DNA of 64,000 nucleotides from G965212025 sp965237985 (GTDB taxonomy: Bacteria > Pseudomonadota > Gammaproteobacteria > Poriferisulfidales > Oxydemutatoraceae), in NCBI GenBank assembly GCA_965237985.1, contig OZ250161.1, forward strand, positions 992,001 through 1,056,000, given 5' to 3'. Under the pieces are notes generated by a model. It had not been told where the DNA came from and made no database searches. It worked only from the letters and a program-made list of their open reading frames with translations. The translations under genes and the position numbers were made by a program. Of the stretch, positions 53,179 to 63,070 are shown piece after piece. The first letter of the stretch is position 1. Every line of letters starts with the position of its first letter.

Positions 53179-53952
53179 TTACTGACCATATAGATCCTCG
53201 TAAGCACTATCATCCACTGCGTTGTCACCCCTAATTTTCGCGTTACGATGTTGCAGATACGCGCTTCTTAGCACCCCGTAACCATCATCATCCACACCCA
53301 GACTTTCAACCAGACGAACTGTTCCCAACGCGCCAGCCCTGACACTGACAAATTCCGTCGCCAAGAGTGCTCTTTCGGTCGGCGGGTCAAACAAAAAGAC
53401 AAGCGGATAGATCAGAAAGTCTACAACCGACCCCAGATGACTCCTCACCGTACCCGGACCGAGCACCGGCAAAATCAGGTAAGGGCCGGATGGAAGCCCC
53501 CAGATTGCCATGGTTTGACCAAAATCTCTTTTGTGCTGTTCCAGCCCCAGACCAGATGCCCGGTCCGCAAGGCCACCAATACCAATCGTGCTGTTTACGC
53601 CCAGCCGTCCAAGGTCAACGGCTGCGTCCCTCGCTTCGCCCTGCAACAAACTGTTCGCAGCACTTGGGAGGTCATGCAGATTGGAAAAAAAGTTGCTTAT
53701 GCCATTACGTACCGCCTGCGATACCAGCAATTCATAGCTTTTGGCAATGGGTCTCGCCACTGCACCATCAAAATGCCTGTTGAATGCAAAAACAGCCTGG
53801 TTAAAGGGCTTCAAGTAATCACCGTCAGCAACCCTGTTTTCCGGAGACATCGGCAACGCTTCCACCTGCGGCTCATGCATCACCGCGCAACCACCCAGAA
53901 AAGCGAACACAGCAAGCACGCAAGTCATTTGCAAGACACGCATAAGTGCCAT
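53179..53952 (-). CDS. mlaA: Phospholipid-binding lipoprotein MlaA
   Basis: MlaA (VacJ) is an outer-membrane lipoprotein that removes misplaced phospholipids from the outer leaflet. The 257-residue protein has a lipoprotein signal (VLAVFAFLGGC), then DYLKPFNQAVFAFNRHFDGA, FFSNLHDLPSAANSLLQG, LGRLGVNSTIGIGGLADRAS, DFGQTMAIWGLPSGPYLILPVLGP. The ATG at 53952 is preferred, with another three codons in. The mlaFEDCB operon is not here. It begins two bases after the argG stop and is likely coupled to it. Confidence 0.93.
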   Translation of the reverse strand: MALMRVLQMTCVLAVFAFLGGCAVMHEPQVEALPMSPENRVADGDYLKPFNQAVFAFNRHFDGAVARPIAKSYELLVSQAVRNGISNFFSNLHDLPSAANSLLQGEARDAAVDLGRLGVNSTIGIGGLADRASGLGLEQHKRDFGQTMAIWGLPSGPYLILPVLGPGTVRSHLGSVVDFLIYPLVFLFDPPTERALLATEFVSVRAGALGTVRLVESLGVDDDGYGVLRSAYLQHRNAKIRGDNAVDDSAYEDLYGQ

Positions 53953-53953
53953 T

Positions 53954-55156
53954 CTATTGAGCACCCCGACGTGATGCAAGTTTGAGACGAAGGGCGTTCA
54001 AGGCAATGAAACCGCCGGCATCCCCCTGACAATAAACCCCCTCATCGCCTTCAAAACTCGCCACCCGTTCATCAAAAAGCGAATGCGCTGATTTACGACC
54101 GTTGATGTGCACATTACCTTTGTGCAACACCAGTCTCACCACTCCGCTCACACAAGCCTGCGTGGCATCCACAAGTTTTTGCAAAATCAAACGTTCTTCG
54201 CTCCACCAAAGCCCGTTGTAGACCAGTCGCGCGTAGCGCAACATCAGTTCCTCTTTGAGGTGCATCACTTCACGATCCAGCACCAGGCTTTCCAAAGCAC
54301 GGCGGGCGGCAAGAATGACCGTGCCACCTGGGGTTTCATAACAACCACGGGACTTCATGCCAACGCAACGGTTTTCCACCATATCCACACGACCAACTCC
54401 ATGTCCACCGGCAAGCTGATTGAGTTGAGCAAGCAATGCCGACGGCGACAGTTCATTGCCATTGATCGCCACCAGGTCGCCGGCGCGGAACGCCAGTTCC
54501 AAAGTCTCGGAGTCTTCAGGCGCTTCGGCTATGGAAACCGTTCGACGCCACATGAATTGCGATGGAGCGTTCCACGGATCTTCAAGCAAACCACCTTCGT
54601 AGGAGATATGCAACAGGTTGGCATCCATTGAGTAGGGGCTTTCTCCCGGCTGGCTTTTCTCGATCTCCATACCTTGTTCTCCAGCATAATCCAGCAAGGA
54701 TTTCCGAGAATCAAACTGCCACTCCCGCCACGGAGCCACAATGCGCACATCCGGTTGTAGTGCGTAAGCGGAAAGCTCAAAACGAAGCTGGTCATTTCCT
54801 TTGCCGGTAGCGCCATGTGCTATGGTTTTTGCACCCGTCCGGGCAGCAATTTTTAACAGGTGCTTTGCGATCAGCGGGCGTGAAATCGCCGATCCCAGTA
54901 AATAATTCCCCTCATAAACCGCGTTGGCACGAAGCATGGGCCAAACAAAGTCGCGTACAAACTCTTCGCGCAAGTCGCTTACGTACACTGACTCGGCACC
55001 GAGCCCACGTACCCGCATCCGCGCCGACTCCAACTCCTTTCCCTGACCAATGTCGGCGGTGAAAGTCACGACTTGGTAACCGCGCTCTGCCTGCAACCAG
55101 CGAACAATAATCGACGAATCCAAACCGCCGGAATACGCGAGTACAATTTTTTCCAT
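53954..55156 (-). CDS. argG: Argininosuccinate synthase
   Basis: ArgG joins citrulline and aspartate with ATP in arginine synthesis. The 400-residue protein begins with the PP-loop MEKIVLAYSGGLDSSIIVRW, then FTADIGQGKE, NYLLGSAISRPLIAKHL, AHGATGKGNDQLRFEL, ESPYSMDANLLHISYEGG and GVGRVDMVENRCVGMKSRG. The length is typical of the short bacterial type. The ATG at 55156 is used, with a TTG one codon earlier. It is divergent from pyrC and followed immediately by mlaA. Confidence 0.96.
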   Translation of the reverse strand: MEKIVLAYSGGLDSSIIVRWLQAERGYQVVTFTADIGQGKELESARMRVRGLGAESVYVSDLREEFVRDFVWPMLRANAVYEGNYLLGSAISRPLIAKHLLKIAARTGAKTIAHGATGKGNDQLRFELSAYALQPDVRIVAPWREWQFDSRKSLLDYAGEQGMEIEKSQPGESPYSMDANLLHISYEGGLLEDPWNAPSQFMWRRTVSIAEAPEDSETLELAFRAGDLVAINGNELSPSALLAQLNQLAGGHGVGRVDMVENRCVGMKSRGCYETPGGTVILAARRALESLVLDREVMHLKEELMLRYARLVYNGLWWSEERLILQKLVDATQACVSGVVRLVLHKGNVHINGRKSAHSLFDERVASFEGDEGVYCQGDAGGFIALNALRLKLASRRGAQ

Positions 55157-55279
55157 CAAGCCCCCCGCAGTCTAAAAAAGGCCATTAAAAACCGGCCTGA
55201 CAGCAAATTTCACTACCAAAAAAACGAAAGATTTTTTTCACTTTTACCCTCTATAAACAAGCACGACAATCGGGACAGC

Positions 55280-56377
55280 ATGCCGGCGCTCCGTGATAGC
55301 ATCCGCAACATGCGAAGTTCCCAGCCTGCCGCCCTCACCATTACGCAACCGGACGACTGGCACGTACATTTCAGGCAGGCGGGACTGTTACGCTGGGCCC
55401 TGCCGTACACCACCCGGGTGTTTGCCCGTGCAGTTGCCATGCCCAACGTGCATCCGCCCCTGGATAGCCTGGCCGCATGCGAAAAGTACCACAAAATACT
55501 GTGCAGCAACACGAGCAGGCACTTTCATCCACTGGTCGCTTTCCATTTGAGCAATCATACCAGCGCTGGTGACATCCTTGCACTTTGCCAACAAAAAAAC
55601 GGTTCGGAACCTGGTTTCATCGCTGGTGCCAAACTATATCCACGAGGAGCAACCACAAGCTCCGAGCATGGTGTCAGTGACATTCGCCATGTCCAATCTG
55701 CCATATCCACATTGCAGGAATGCCGGCTTCCACTGCTGGTACACGGCGAGGACACCAGCTCGAAAGTAGACATCTATGATCGCGAAAAAGTCTATATTGA
55801 CCAGGTCCTTGAACCTTTGCGTCGTACATTTCCGGAACTAAAGATTGTACTGGAGCACATCACCACCAACGATGCTGTCGCTTGGGTACGCAGCAACCCT
55901 TTGAATGCGGCAACCATCACCCCCCATCACTTGCTTCTGAACAGAAGTGATCTTTTTGACGGGGGGTTGCGCCCACACCGTTACTGCCTGCCGCTTGCCA
56001 AACGAGAAGAACACCGGCTCGGTCTGGTAGCGGCCGCCTGCAGCGGTGACGCGTGTTTCTTCGCTGGTACAGACAGTGCCCCGCACCACGTCAGAAACAA
56101 GGAAAGCGATTGCGGCTGTGCCGGTGTTTTCAATGCCCCGACCGCGTTGGAAACTTACACCGAGATTTTTGAGCAGGCAGAAAAACTGGACAAACTGGAA
56201 GCTTTCGTGAGTTTCAACGGTGCTGGTTTTTACGGCCGCAGGCGAAATCAAAAAACCATTACTTTGAGGCGCATACCTTGGCAGGTCCCCAAAATTTTAC
56301 AGTCCGGGAGAAATGCCTGTGTCCCTTTCAGAGCGGGAGAAACTCTTCCTTGGCGTGTACAACCGCTGGTTGCATAA
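55280..56377 (+). CDS. pyrC: Dihydroorotase (class II)
   Basis: PyrC cyclises carbamoyl aspartate to dihydroorotate. The 365-residue protein has the metal motif DDWHVHFRQ, the bridging Lys in IAGAKLYPRGATTSS, VHGE, LEHITT and the catalytic GTDSAPH. I use the ATG at 55280. A second at 55310 would give the more usual length of about 345-355. The long frame upstream overlaps argG and is not used. It is followed by rnt after 6 bp. Confidence 0.93.
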   Translation: MPALRDSIRNMRSSQPAALTITQPDDWHVHFRQAGLLRWALPYTTRVFARAVAMPNVHPPLDSLAACEKYHKILCSNTSRHFHPLVAFHLSNHTSAGDILALCQQKNGSEPGFIAGAKLYPRGATTSSEHGVSDIRHVQSAISTLQECRLPLLVHGEDTSSKVDIYDREKVYIDQVLEPLRRTFPELKIVLEHITTNDAVAWVRSNPLNAATITPHHLLLNRSDLFDGGLRPHRYCLPLAKREEHRLGLVAAACSGDACFFAGTDSAPHHVRNKESDCGCAGVFNAPTALETYTEIFEQAEKLDKLEAFVSFNGAGFYGRRRNQKTITLRRIPWQVPKILQSGRNACVPFRAGETLPWRVQPLVA

Positions 56378-56383
56378 GCTCAT

Positions 56384-57004
56384 ATGGCAAAGTATTCAAT
56401 CAAAAAACGTTTCCGGGGATTTTTGCCCATCGTAGTGGACGTGGAAACCGGCGGCTTGGTGGCCGCTACTGACGCTTTGCTGGAAGTGGCGGCAATCACT
56501 ATTGCACTGGATGGCGAAGGGCAACTTTTCCAGGACCGGATATGGCACGGGCACATCGAGCCTTTTGACGGAGCCCGCCTGGATAAAGAAGCACTGAAAA
56601 TCAACCGCATTGTTGACCCTTTCAATCCCTTGAGAATGGCACAGTCCGAGCAGGATGCGCTTGAATCCCTGCATTCGACAATCCGCGAGTGTCTGGAATC
56701 CAATGAATGCTCACGAGCCATTCTGGCAGGTCACAACGCGTTCTTTGATCTTTCCTTCATCAAGGCCGCGTGGCAACGGAACAAAATGCCGAATTTCCCT
56801 TTCCATTCGTTTTCCAATATCGACACTGTAACTCTTGGGTTACTGGCCCACGGCCAGACCGTGCTTTCCAAAATTGCAACTGCAGCTGGCCTTGAATGGG
56901 ATGAAACTGAAGCACATTCGGCACTGTACGATGCGAAGATGACCGCGGAAATCTTCTGTCGGGTTTTTAACCGATGGTACAAACAGGAAAAACAGCAGGC
57001 ATGA
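56384..57004 (+). CDS. rnt: Ribonuclease T
   Basis: RNase T is a dimeric DEDDh exonuclease that trims the 3' ends of tRNA and other stable RNAs. The 206-residue protein shows Exo I (VVDVETGG), Exo II (LAGHNAFFDLSFI) and Exo III (EWDETEAHSALYDAKMTAEIF), plus the family stretch PFHSFSNIDTVTLGLLAHGQ. The length is normal. pyrC-rnt linkage is frequent in gammaproteobacteria. Confidence 0.95.
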   Translation: MAKYSIKKRFRGFLPIVVDVETGGLVAATDALLEVAAITIALDGEGQLFQDRIWHGHIEPFDGARLDKEALKINRIVDPFNPLRMAQSEQDALESLHSTIRECLESNECSRAILAGHNAFFDLSFIKAAWQRNKMPNFPFHSFSNIDTVTLGLLAHGQTVLSKIATAAGLEWDETEAHSALYDAKMTAEIFCRVFNRWYKQEKQQA

Positions 57005-57223
57005 CCGAAGCAGACACTGCCCCCGGCATCAGCAACATTCGACTTGCATCAACCAAGGCTGATGAACCCCAAATTAAATGGAGACAACCACGTCGGCGTC
57101 CTTGTTTCCGTAAAAATACGCCATCTGTCTGCCTGAGACTTGTGGACGAACCCAAGACCTTGATTTACTGAATCGCGACCAGATTTCAGGCAGCAGCGAA
57201 ACCGTCCACCACCAGGAGCCGAA

Positions 57224-58087
57224 ATGAAAAACAACACCCTCAAAAGCAGCTCAGCCCCACTTCCAGGGTTGGTCGTGGAAAATTCCAGGCACTTTCCCCG
57301 AAAAGCAGCATTGAGCCACAAAGATCTCGGCATCTGGCTTTTCCAAGAGAACTGTCTTGAGTTCATGGACGCGATGACCGACAAATATCCGGATGGCTTT
57401 TTTGACATGATATTTGCCGATCCGCCGTATTTTCTTTCCAATGGTGGAATAACCTGTCATGCCGGCAAAATGGTCAAAGTAGACAAAGGTAATTGGGATA
57501 AATCCAAGGGGGTGGAGCACGATCACGCATTCAATCTGGCTTGGATGCAGCGATGCCAAAGGGTTTTGAAACCCAATGGCACCATTTGGGTCTCGGGCAC
57601 GCATCACATCATTCATTCAGTAGGGTATGCCATGCAACAGCTCGGCATGAAGATTTTGAACGACATTGTCTGGCAGAAAGTCGCCCCGCCTCCGAATTTG
57701 TCCTGTCGGTACTTCACACATGCCACTGAAACCATCATCTGGGCGGCCCGAGAAAAACAATCACGCCATACATTCAACTATGCTGAAATGAAAAAAATAA
57801 ATGGCGGCAGGCAAATGAAGTCGGTATGGACATTCCCTGCAGCGAACCGGGAGGAGAAAAAGCATGGCAGGCACCCAACCCAAAAGCCTGTAGATCTGCT
57901 TACACGAATCATAGCAGCCAGCACCCGCGAAAATGATTTTATTTTCGACCCCTTCGCTGGCAGTTCGTCAACCGGCGTTGCGGCCGTACGACTGAACAGG
58001 CACTTTGTCGGTTGTGAAATTGAGGAGGAATTCGTCCAGCTTTCCAAAAAAAGAATCCTTGCGGCTGTGGAATTGAGACAAGGCTGA
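57224..58087 (+). CDS. Beta-class DNA adenine methyltransferase (DpnA/M2.DpnII-like)
   Basis: This 287-residue SAM-dependent methyltransferase has motif IV MIFADPPYFLSNGGITC (DPPY at 66-69), followed later by the SAM-binding motif IFDPFAGSSSTGVAA (about 242-250), the order of beta-class enzymes. The regions GNWDKSKG, NGTIWVSGTHH, LNDIVWQKVAPPPNLSCRYF and HPTQKPVDLL are very like DpnA/M2.DpnII, which methylates adenine in GATC. The exact target here is inferred. AGGAG lies before the ATG. The nuclease gene follows 21 bp after its stop in the same frame. Confidence 0.9.
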   Translation: MKNNTLKSSSAPLPGLVVENSRHFPRKAALSHKDLGIWLFQENCLEFMDAMTDKYPDGFFDMIFADPPYFLSNGGITCHAGKMVKVDKGNWDKSKGVEHDHAFNLAWMQRCQRVLKPNGTIWVSGTHHIIHSVGYAMQQLGMKILNDIVWQKVAPPPNLSCRYFTHATETIIWAAREKQSRHTFNYAEMKKINGGRQMKSVWTFPAANREEKKHGRHPTQKPVDLLTRIIAASTRENDFIFDPFAGSSSTGVAAVRLNRHFVGCEIEEEFVQLSKKRILAAVELRQG

Positions 58088-58108
58088 ACCGCCAAAAAGA
58101 GGGAAAAC

Positions 58109-58654
58109 ATAAAAAAAGGCGGGACGGGCGGCAACAGAACGACAACAGGTCTGAAATTTGAAAAGCAAGGCGATTTTCTTTCCCTGATCGCGGCTGTGCC
58201 GGGGTACTCAACCAGGCGTCATACACAGAAAGCAGGTATAGACGTTTTTTTCGACGACAAACTGGTTTGCAGATACTTCAAAAAACAGGAATTCAACAAA
58301 TTTTTGCAGGAAAATGATATCGATTGGAAATCAAAAATATCCCGTCGACTGCTACCAGACAATGCGTTATGGATCATCGTTCGAGAAACGCTGTTCATCG
58401 TTGAGATAAAGTTTCAGGAAGTGGAAGGCTCAGTTGACGAAAAGCTACAAGGCTGTGATTTCAAGCGTAAACAATACCTGGAGCTGGTTTCTGTTCTCGG
58501 GTTGAAAGTCGAGTATGTCTATGTCCTGAACGACTGGTTTCAGAAACCGAAGTACCGAGACGTGCTCCGCTATATCAACAGCGTAAACTGCCACTACGTA
58601 TTTAACGAACTTCCTCTCGGATGGCTGTGCTTGCCCACGAGGGAAAAGCAATAG
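58109..58654 (+). CDS. PD-(D/E)xK-type restriction endonuclease with ATA in place of start
   Basis: The coding-like frame opens right after the methylase stop and reads KKGGTGGNRTTTGLKFEKQG, then DFLSLIAAVPGYS, KAGIDVFFDDKLVCRYF, ALWIIVRETLFIVEIKFQEV and DEKLQGCDFKRKQYLEL. The Asp...EIK arrangement suits a PD-(D/E)xK nuclease. The expected first codon, at 58109 behind GAGGGA with normal spacing, is ATA rather than ATG. The next candidates are CTG 58151 and GTG 58196, which would remove conserved-looking residues. The native length is 181. Either ATA is used weakly, or the nuclease has been silenced while its protective methylase was kept. Confidence 0.72.
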   Translation: MKKGGTGGNRTTTGLKFEKQGDFLSLIAAVPGYSTRRHTQKAGIDVFFDDKLVCRYFKKQEFNKFLQENDIDWKSKISRRLLPDNALWIIVRETLFIVEIKFQEVEGSVDEKLQGCDFKRKQYLELVSVLGLKVEYVYVLNDWFQKPKYRDVLRYINSVNCHYVFNELPLGWLCLPTREKQ

Positions 58655-58779
58655 CAGGTGGAAATTTCTTCCTGTGATGTAGCACTTGGATCCGACAGTT
58701 CCAAGAAGAATGTCACATATCATGTTTCGTCGCGTTCCTGTCTCGCCGGAATGAACATGGGAAGGAAAGAAAAACGCAG

Positions 58780-61700
58780 TTACTCCCGGCTCCGTTCAGA
58801 GAACAACAGGAAAGCCGGAAGATTCCTCCGCAAGTCATCGGCAATCAGGTAAAAACAAGGCAACACCACGAGAATCAAGACCGTCGAAAAAACCAGGCCA
58901 AATCCCAGACTGACCGCCATGGGGGATAAAAAAGCGGTTTGCCCGCTGGCAAAGAAAATCAAAGGCGTGACGCCCAGAAACGTGGTCACTGTAGTCAGCA
59001 CAATGGGACGAAAGCGCTTGACACCCGCCGCGACCAGAGCGTCTTCCCTGTTCAGACCCTGTTTCAACTGTTTGCCGGTCTCGTCTATTAAAATCAGCGA
59101 ATCATTGACGATGATCCCGATTAACGCAACCAGCCCAACCATGGAAACAAATTGCAGGTTGTAACCGAACAACAAATGACCGAAAACCACTCCGACAAAA
59201 CCAAAAGGGATGGATGCCACCACGACAAGAGGCGCCATTAGCGTGCGGAATAAAACGACGAGAATAAAAAACACGAGAAACAACGCCACCACGGTAGCAC
59301 GGTAGAGGCCCTCAAAAGACTCTACAGCATCTCTTTTCTCCCCAAGATACACCAGGCTGCTACCGGGGTTGGCCGCAAACCCGGGAGCCACGCGTTCTTC
59401 TATCAAACCATAAATTTCAAGCGCAGTGACTACCTCGGTGTCAACGTCGGCACTGATGGTCACCATGCGGTAACCGTCCAAGTGGCGCACTGTGCCCAGA
59501 CCCCGACTGAAATCACCATCGGTCACTTCTGAAAAATATATGGTTCTGCCGTCCGCCAGGATAATGGGCAGATTTTCCAGAAGCGTGCTGTCCTTGCGCA
59601 TGTCGGCAGGAAAAACCACGCGCACCGGGAACCGCTTGTTATCCCGATTCACATAAACCACTTCGACACCGTTGTAACCGGTACGAATAATGTCCGCAAT
59701 GGCTTTCGAGGTCAGTCCAAGCCCACGGCCTTTTTCGTTGAGTTGATAACGAAACTCAAGTTTGCCAGGTTCCATGTCATGGCGCACATCGTAAACCCCT
59801 GGAATTTCCCGCAGAAAAGCAACCATCTTCAACACCGACGCCGACAGCCTGCCGTCATCGGCTTCGATGATCCCCAACTCCACATCCGGGCCTGCCGGGC
59901 CGGCTTCGGGACGCCGAATGGAAAAACGCTTGATGTCGGAAATGTTGCCCAATTCTTTGCGGATCAGCGCAACGATTTCTTCGGTTCCCCGTTCCCTCAC
60001 TCCGGTCGGCGGGTAGGAAAAATTCATCAAAGGAGTCAGATAACGCTCCATCAAAGTTTCAGGTTTGCGCTTCGCCAGGACCAGAGTCATTTGCACATAA
60101 TTGCTCGCCAGATCCACCGAATTGAAATCGTTAAAATGCAAACCTAAATTGGTCAGCATGGTTTCCAGTTCTTCTTCCCGACCGGAAAACACACGCGCCA
60201 CCGCGGCTTCCATTTTCTCAGCCAGTTCGCGCGAATGCTCAAGGCTGAACGTATTTGGCGCTTCAACATTGACAAAAAACCAATCCACTTCCACTTTGCC
60301 AAACAACTGAAACGGAATGCGCGTTGTGGCCGTCACCACCGACACCGCCAGGATTGCCAACACAGCCAGGAGCACGGTGTAGCGGACACGCATCGCGCGA
60401 CGCAACCAGTCGGCGTAACGCGAAAGCAGTGCCTTCCAAACCCGGTGCACTTTGCGTACCTGCAACTTGGTATGCCGGAAAGCTATTTCGGCATGGCTGG
60501 GAAGAATTAAAAAAGCTTCCAGCAGGGAACCGATCAGCGCACCGGACACCACGGCCGGGATCACCATCACGAAAGCTCCAATCTGGCCGCTGATAAAAAG
60601 CAAAGGCAAGAAAGCAGCAACTGTTGTAAGTACGGCGGCCACCACCGGCCCGGCCATTTCGCGGGCACCATCCACTACTGCCCGCCGCAAGGGAACCCCT
60701 GCCTCCAAGTGCCGATAGATGTTCTCACTGACGATAATCGCGTCGTCGACGATCATGCCAAGGACAACCAGGAAAGCGAACATGGACACCATGTTCACGG
60801 TGAACCCAAAAGCCTGCATGATGATCACCCCGATCAAAAACGATACCGGAATCCCCAAAGCGGTAATCAGTGCAACGCGCACGTCAAGCAACAGGTACAG
60901 TGCCAGAAGCAACAAAGTCAGACCAATGATGCCAGAAGCAAACACCGTGTCGAGACGGGTTTTGATATACACCGACAAGTCTGTGTGGTAACCCAGCGCC
61001 ACACCAGGATTGATTTTTCCATCCAGATTGGCAACCAGTTCGCGCACCAGTTCGGCCACTTCTATGGTCGAGGCACCAGCGTTTTTTGTCACCACGAGGT
61101 TCAGTGCCGGTTTGCCGTCGAAACGGCCCAAAGTCTCAGCTTCCTCTAAGCGAAAATCCACCTCGGCAACCTCCCTCAGTTGCAGTTGCGCTCCTTTCGA
61201 ATTGGTTTTAATCGGCAAGTCAGCCAGTCTTTCCAGAACCAGAGGGAAGCTCACGCCGCGTAGCTGTATCTCTCCGGTATTTGCATTCAGCGCACCACCT
61301 GGCCGGTCGCCGAGGTTCCATTTCAAGGCCTGAATGATTTCTTCGATTGCAACCCCCTTCGCTGCGGCCAAAAGCGGATTGACTGTCACCAACAATTCCA
61401 CTTCCCTTTCCCCGGCTATGCTGACTCCGGCAATGCCATCCAACTCCTGCAGACGCCGTTTCATATCCTCACCAGCCTGGGCCAGAGTCTTTTCTCCGAC
61501 ATTGCCATACACACTGACACTAATAACTGGAAAACGGGTTTTCAGTTGCCTGATTTTTGTTCTTTCCGCTACTTCTGGCAGGCTTCTCAAAGCATCGATT
61601 TCGGTTCTTAAGTCTAGTGCAAATTCATCGGAGTTGGTCCCCGACCTCAATTTGACAATGATGTTGGAAAAACCTTCACGACTATCCGATTCAATGGAGC

Positions 61701-61926
61701 GAATGTCGCTCATGTCCAACAGGACTTCCTCAATGGGCACTGTGATCTGCCGCTCCACTTCAACCGGTGGAGCCCCTTCAAAACGCGTCGAAACCTGCAC
61801 CGCGTCAATGTCTACTACCGGGAACATTTCCTGCGGCATGGAGTACCAGGAAATGGTGCCAACGACCAGCAGCAGCACCAACAGAATGTTCGTCACCAAC
61901 GGATTGCGAACTGCCCAGGAAATCAT
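58780..61926 (-). CDS. RND-family efflux transporter (AcrB/MMPL-like inner-membrane pump)
   Basis: This 1048-residue proton-driven transporter has 12 membrane helices in two halves (first helix WAVRNPLVTNILLVLLLVVG), large periplasmic loops, and HAE-RND blocks GIPVSFLIGV, VNMVSMFAFLVVLGMIVDDAIIVSENIYRH with the intramembrane Asp, and GFVGVVFGHLLFGYNLQFVS. The opening PQEMFPVVDIDAVQV and the LVGLIVNDSLILIDE-type fourth-helix region favour the HAE family. No periplasmic adaptor or outer-membrane channel gene is adjacent, so its partners are encoded elsewhere or it works alone. The ATG at 61926 is used. Confidence 0.9.
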   Translation of the reverse strand: MISWAVRNPLVTNILLVLLLVVGTISWYSMPQEMFPVVDIDAVQVSTRFEGAPPVEVERQITVPIEEVLLDMSDIRSIESDSREGFSNIIVKLRSGTNSDEFALDLRTEIDALRSLPEVAERTKIRQLKTRFPVISVSVYGNVGEKTLAQAGEDMKRRLQELDGIAGVSIAGEREVELLVTVNPLLAAAKGVAIEEIIQALKWNLGDRPGGALNANTGEIQLRGVSFPLVLERLADLPIKTNSKGAQLQLREVAEVDFRLEEAETLGRFDGKPALNLVVTKNAGASTIEVAELVRELVANLDGKINPGVALGYHTDLSVYIKTRLDTVFASGIIGLTLLLLALYLLLDVRVALITALGIPVSFLIGVIIMQAFGFTVNMVSMFAFLVVLGMIVDDAIIVSENIYRHLEAGVPLRRAVVDGAREMAGPVVAAVLTTVAAFLPLLFISGQIGAFVMVIPAVVSGALIGSLLEAFLILPSHAEIAFRHTKLQVRKVHRVWKALLSRYADWLRRAMRVRYTVLLAVLAILAVSVVTATTRIPFQLFGKVEVDWFFVNVEAPNTFSLEHSRELAEKMEAAVARVFSGREEELETMLTNLGLHFNDFNSVDLASNYVQMTLVLAKRKPETLMERYLTPLMNFSYPPTGVRERGTEEIVALIRKELGNISDIKRFSIRRPEAGPAGPDVELGIIEADDGRLSASVLKMVAFLREIPGVYDVRHDMEPGKLEFRYQLNEKGRGLGLTSKAIADIIRTGYNGVEVVYVNRDNKRFPVRVVFPADMRKDSTLLENLPIILADGRTIYFSEVTDGDFSRGLGTVRHLDGYRMVTISADVDTEVVTALEIYGLIEERVAPGFAANPGSSLVYLGEKRDAVESFEGLYRATVVALFLVFFILVVLFRTLMAPLVVVASIPFGFVGVVFGHLLFGYNLQFVSMVGLVALIGIIVNDSLILIDETGKQLKQGLNREDALVAAGVKRFRPIVLTTVTTFLGVTPLIFFASGQTAFLSPMAVSLGFGLVFSTVLILVVLPCFYLIADDLRRNLPAFLLFSERSRE

Positions 61927-62446
61927 CAGGGACAAATCAGCTTAAAGAGTTGCAAAAAACGAACAAACCGTACCATCGCCCGTTCCATTAACCAGCCCAC
62001 TGCAAAAATAACCATCGCTGCACAACAAGTTCCGAGGCACAGTTGCCTGGCAGGGCAGCGTTGGAAAAGATCACGAGAGCCGCACCCAGTAAATGTTGCT
62101 GGTCAAAGCCCGGCATCCCACCATCTCCGTCTTGTTGTCGTGGTCCAGACAATGAAACCAGGGGAATAAGGGGCAAAACCGGCAGGCAACCGGCATTCCC
62201 TGGAAACATATCCAGGTTTTTGGAAGTTGACCAAAGATGGATTTTAGTACATCCTTAACAAAACCGAAGTTTGGTCGCCGAGGCTTGCTTACACCGTCCC
62301 GCAACAAGTATGCGTTTCTGTTGGGGAAGGTCTCACGTCTTAGGCGGCATGCAGTCTGCTGTGATTTGTTTTTTCGCTGGCAGACCGAGAGCTTGCGCAG
62401 TGCAAGTACCTTCTGTTTTGGTACGTGACCAACCGGAGGATGCCAT
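61927..62446. other. Divergent region between RND gene and petA
   Basis: I find no gene here. It must contain the promoters of the RND gene and the cytochrome bc1 operon. GGAGG lies 8 nt before the petA ATG. Confidence 0.45.
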
Positions 62447-63070
62447 ATGCCGACACTTAAAGCCGCAGACAAAAAGCGTCGTAGCTTCTTGTTGAAATCC
62501 GTCAGCATAATCGGTGGAGCAGGAGCAGCTGCAGCTGCTTGGCCGTTCATTGCGTCGATGAGCCCGACGGCACGCGCCAAGGCACTCGGTGGTCCCATTG
62601 AAGTCAATATCAAACGGTTGCGGGCGGGAGAATTGCAGCGGGACAAATGGCGGGGCAAACCGATCTGGGTGGTGCGCCGCACCCAAGCAATGCTGGACAC
62701 ACTCACCAAAGACACCAGGGAACTGCGCGACCCAAATTCAAACATCCTCCAGCAGCCTCCATACGCAAAAAATCGCTATCGCTCCATCAAGCCTGAATAT
62801 CTGGTCTTGGTGGGCATTTGCACACACTTGGGTTGTTCGCCCACCTTTCGACCAACACCCGGTTCTGAAGGTCTGGGGGCCAGCTGGCCCGGAGGATTTT
62901 ACTGTGCCTGCCACGGATCGCGCTTCGATTTGTCGGGCAGAGTATTCAAGCATGTGCCTGCGGCCACCAATCTACTGGTCCCGCCTTACCATTTTGTAGC
63001 CAAGGATGTGATCGTGATCGGCCAAGGTCCGAATTTGGCAAAAACAAAAAACTCAGAAGCAAAAGCATGA
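62447..63070 (+). CDS. petA: Ubiquinol-cytochrome c reductase iron-sulfur (Rieske) subunit
   Basis: The Rieske subunit carries electrons from ubiquinol to cytochrome c1 in the bc1 complex. The 207-residue protein has a Tat-type start (DKKRRSFLLKS) running into one membrane anchor, and the two cluster motifs CTHLGC (125-130) and CACHGS (153-158), supplying two Cys and two His for the [2Fe-2S] cluster and the disulphide. The stop overlaps the petB start as ATGA, showing an operon. Confidence 0.96.
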   Translation: MPTLKAADKKRRSFLLKSVSIIGGAGAAAAAWPFIASMSPTARAKALGGPIEVNIKRLRAGELQRDKWRGKPIWVVRRTQAMLDTLTKDTRELRDPNSNILQQPPYAKNRYRSIKPEYLVLVGICTHLGCSPTFRPTPGSEGLGASWPGGFYCACHGSRFDLSGRVFKHVPAATNLLVPPYHFVAKDVIVIGQGPNLAKTKNSEAKA

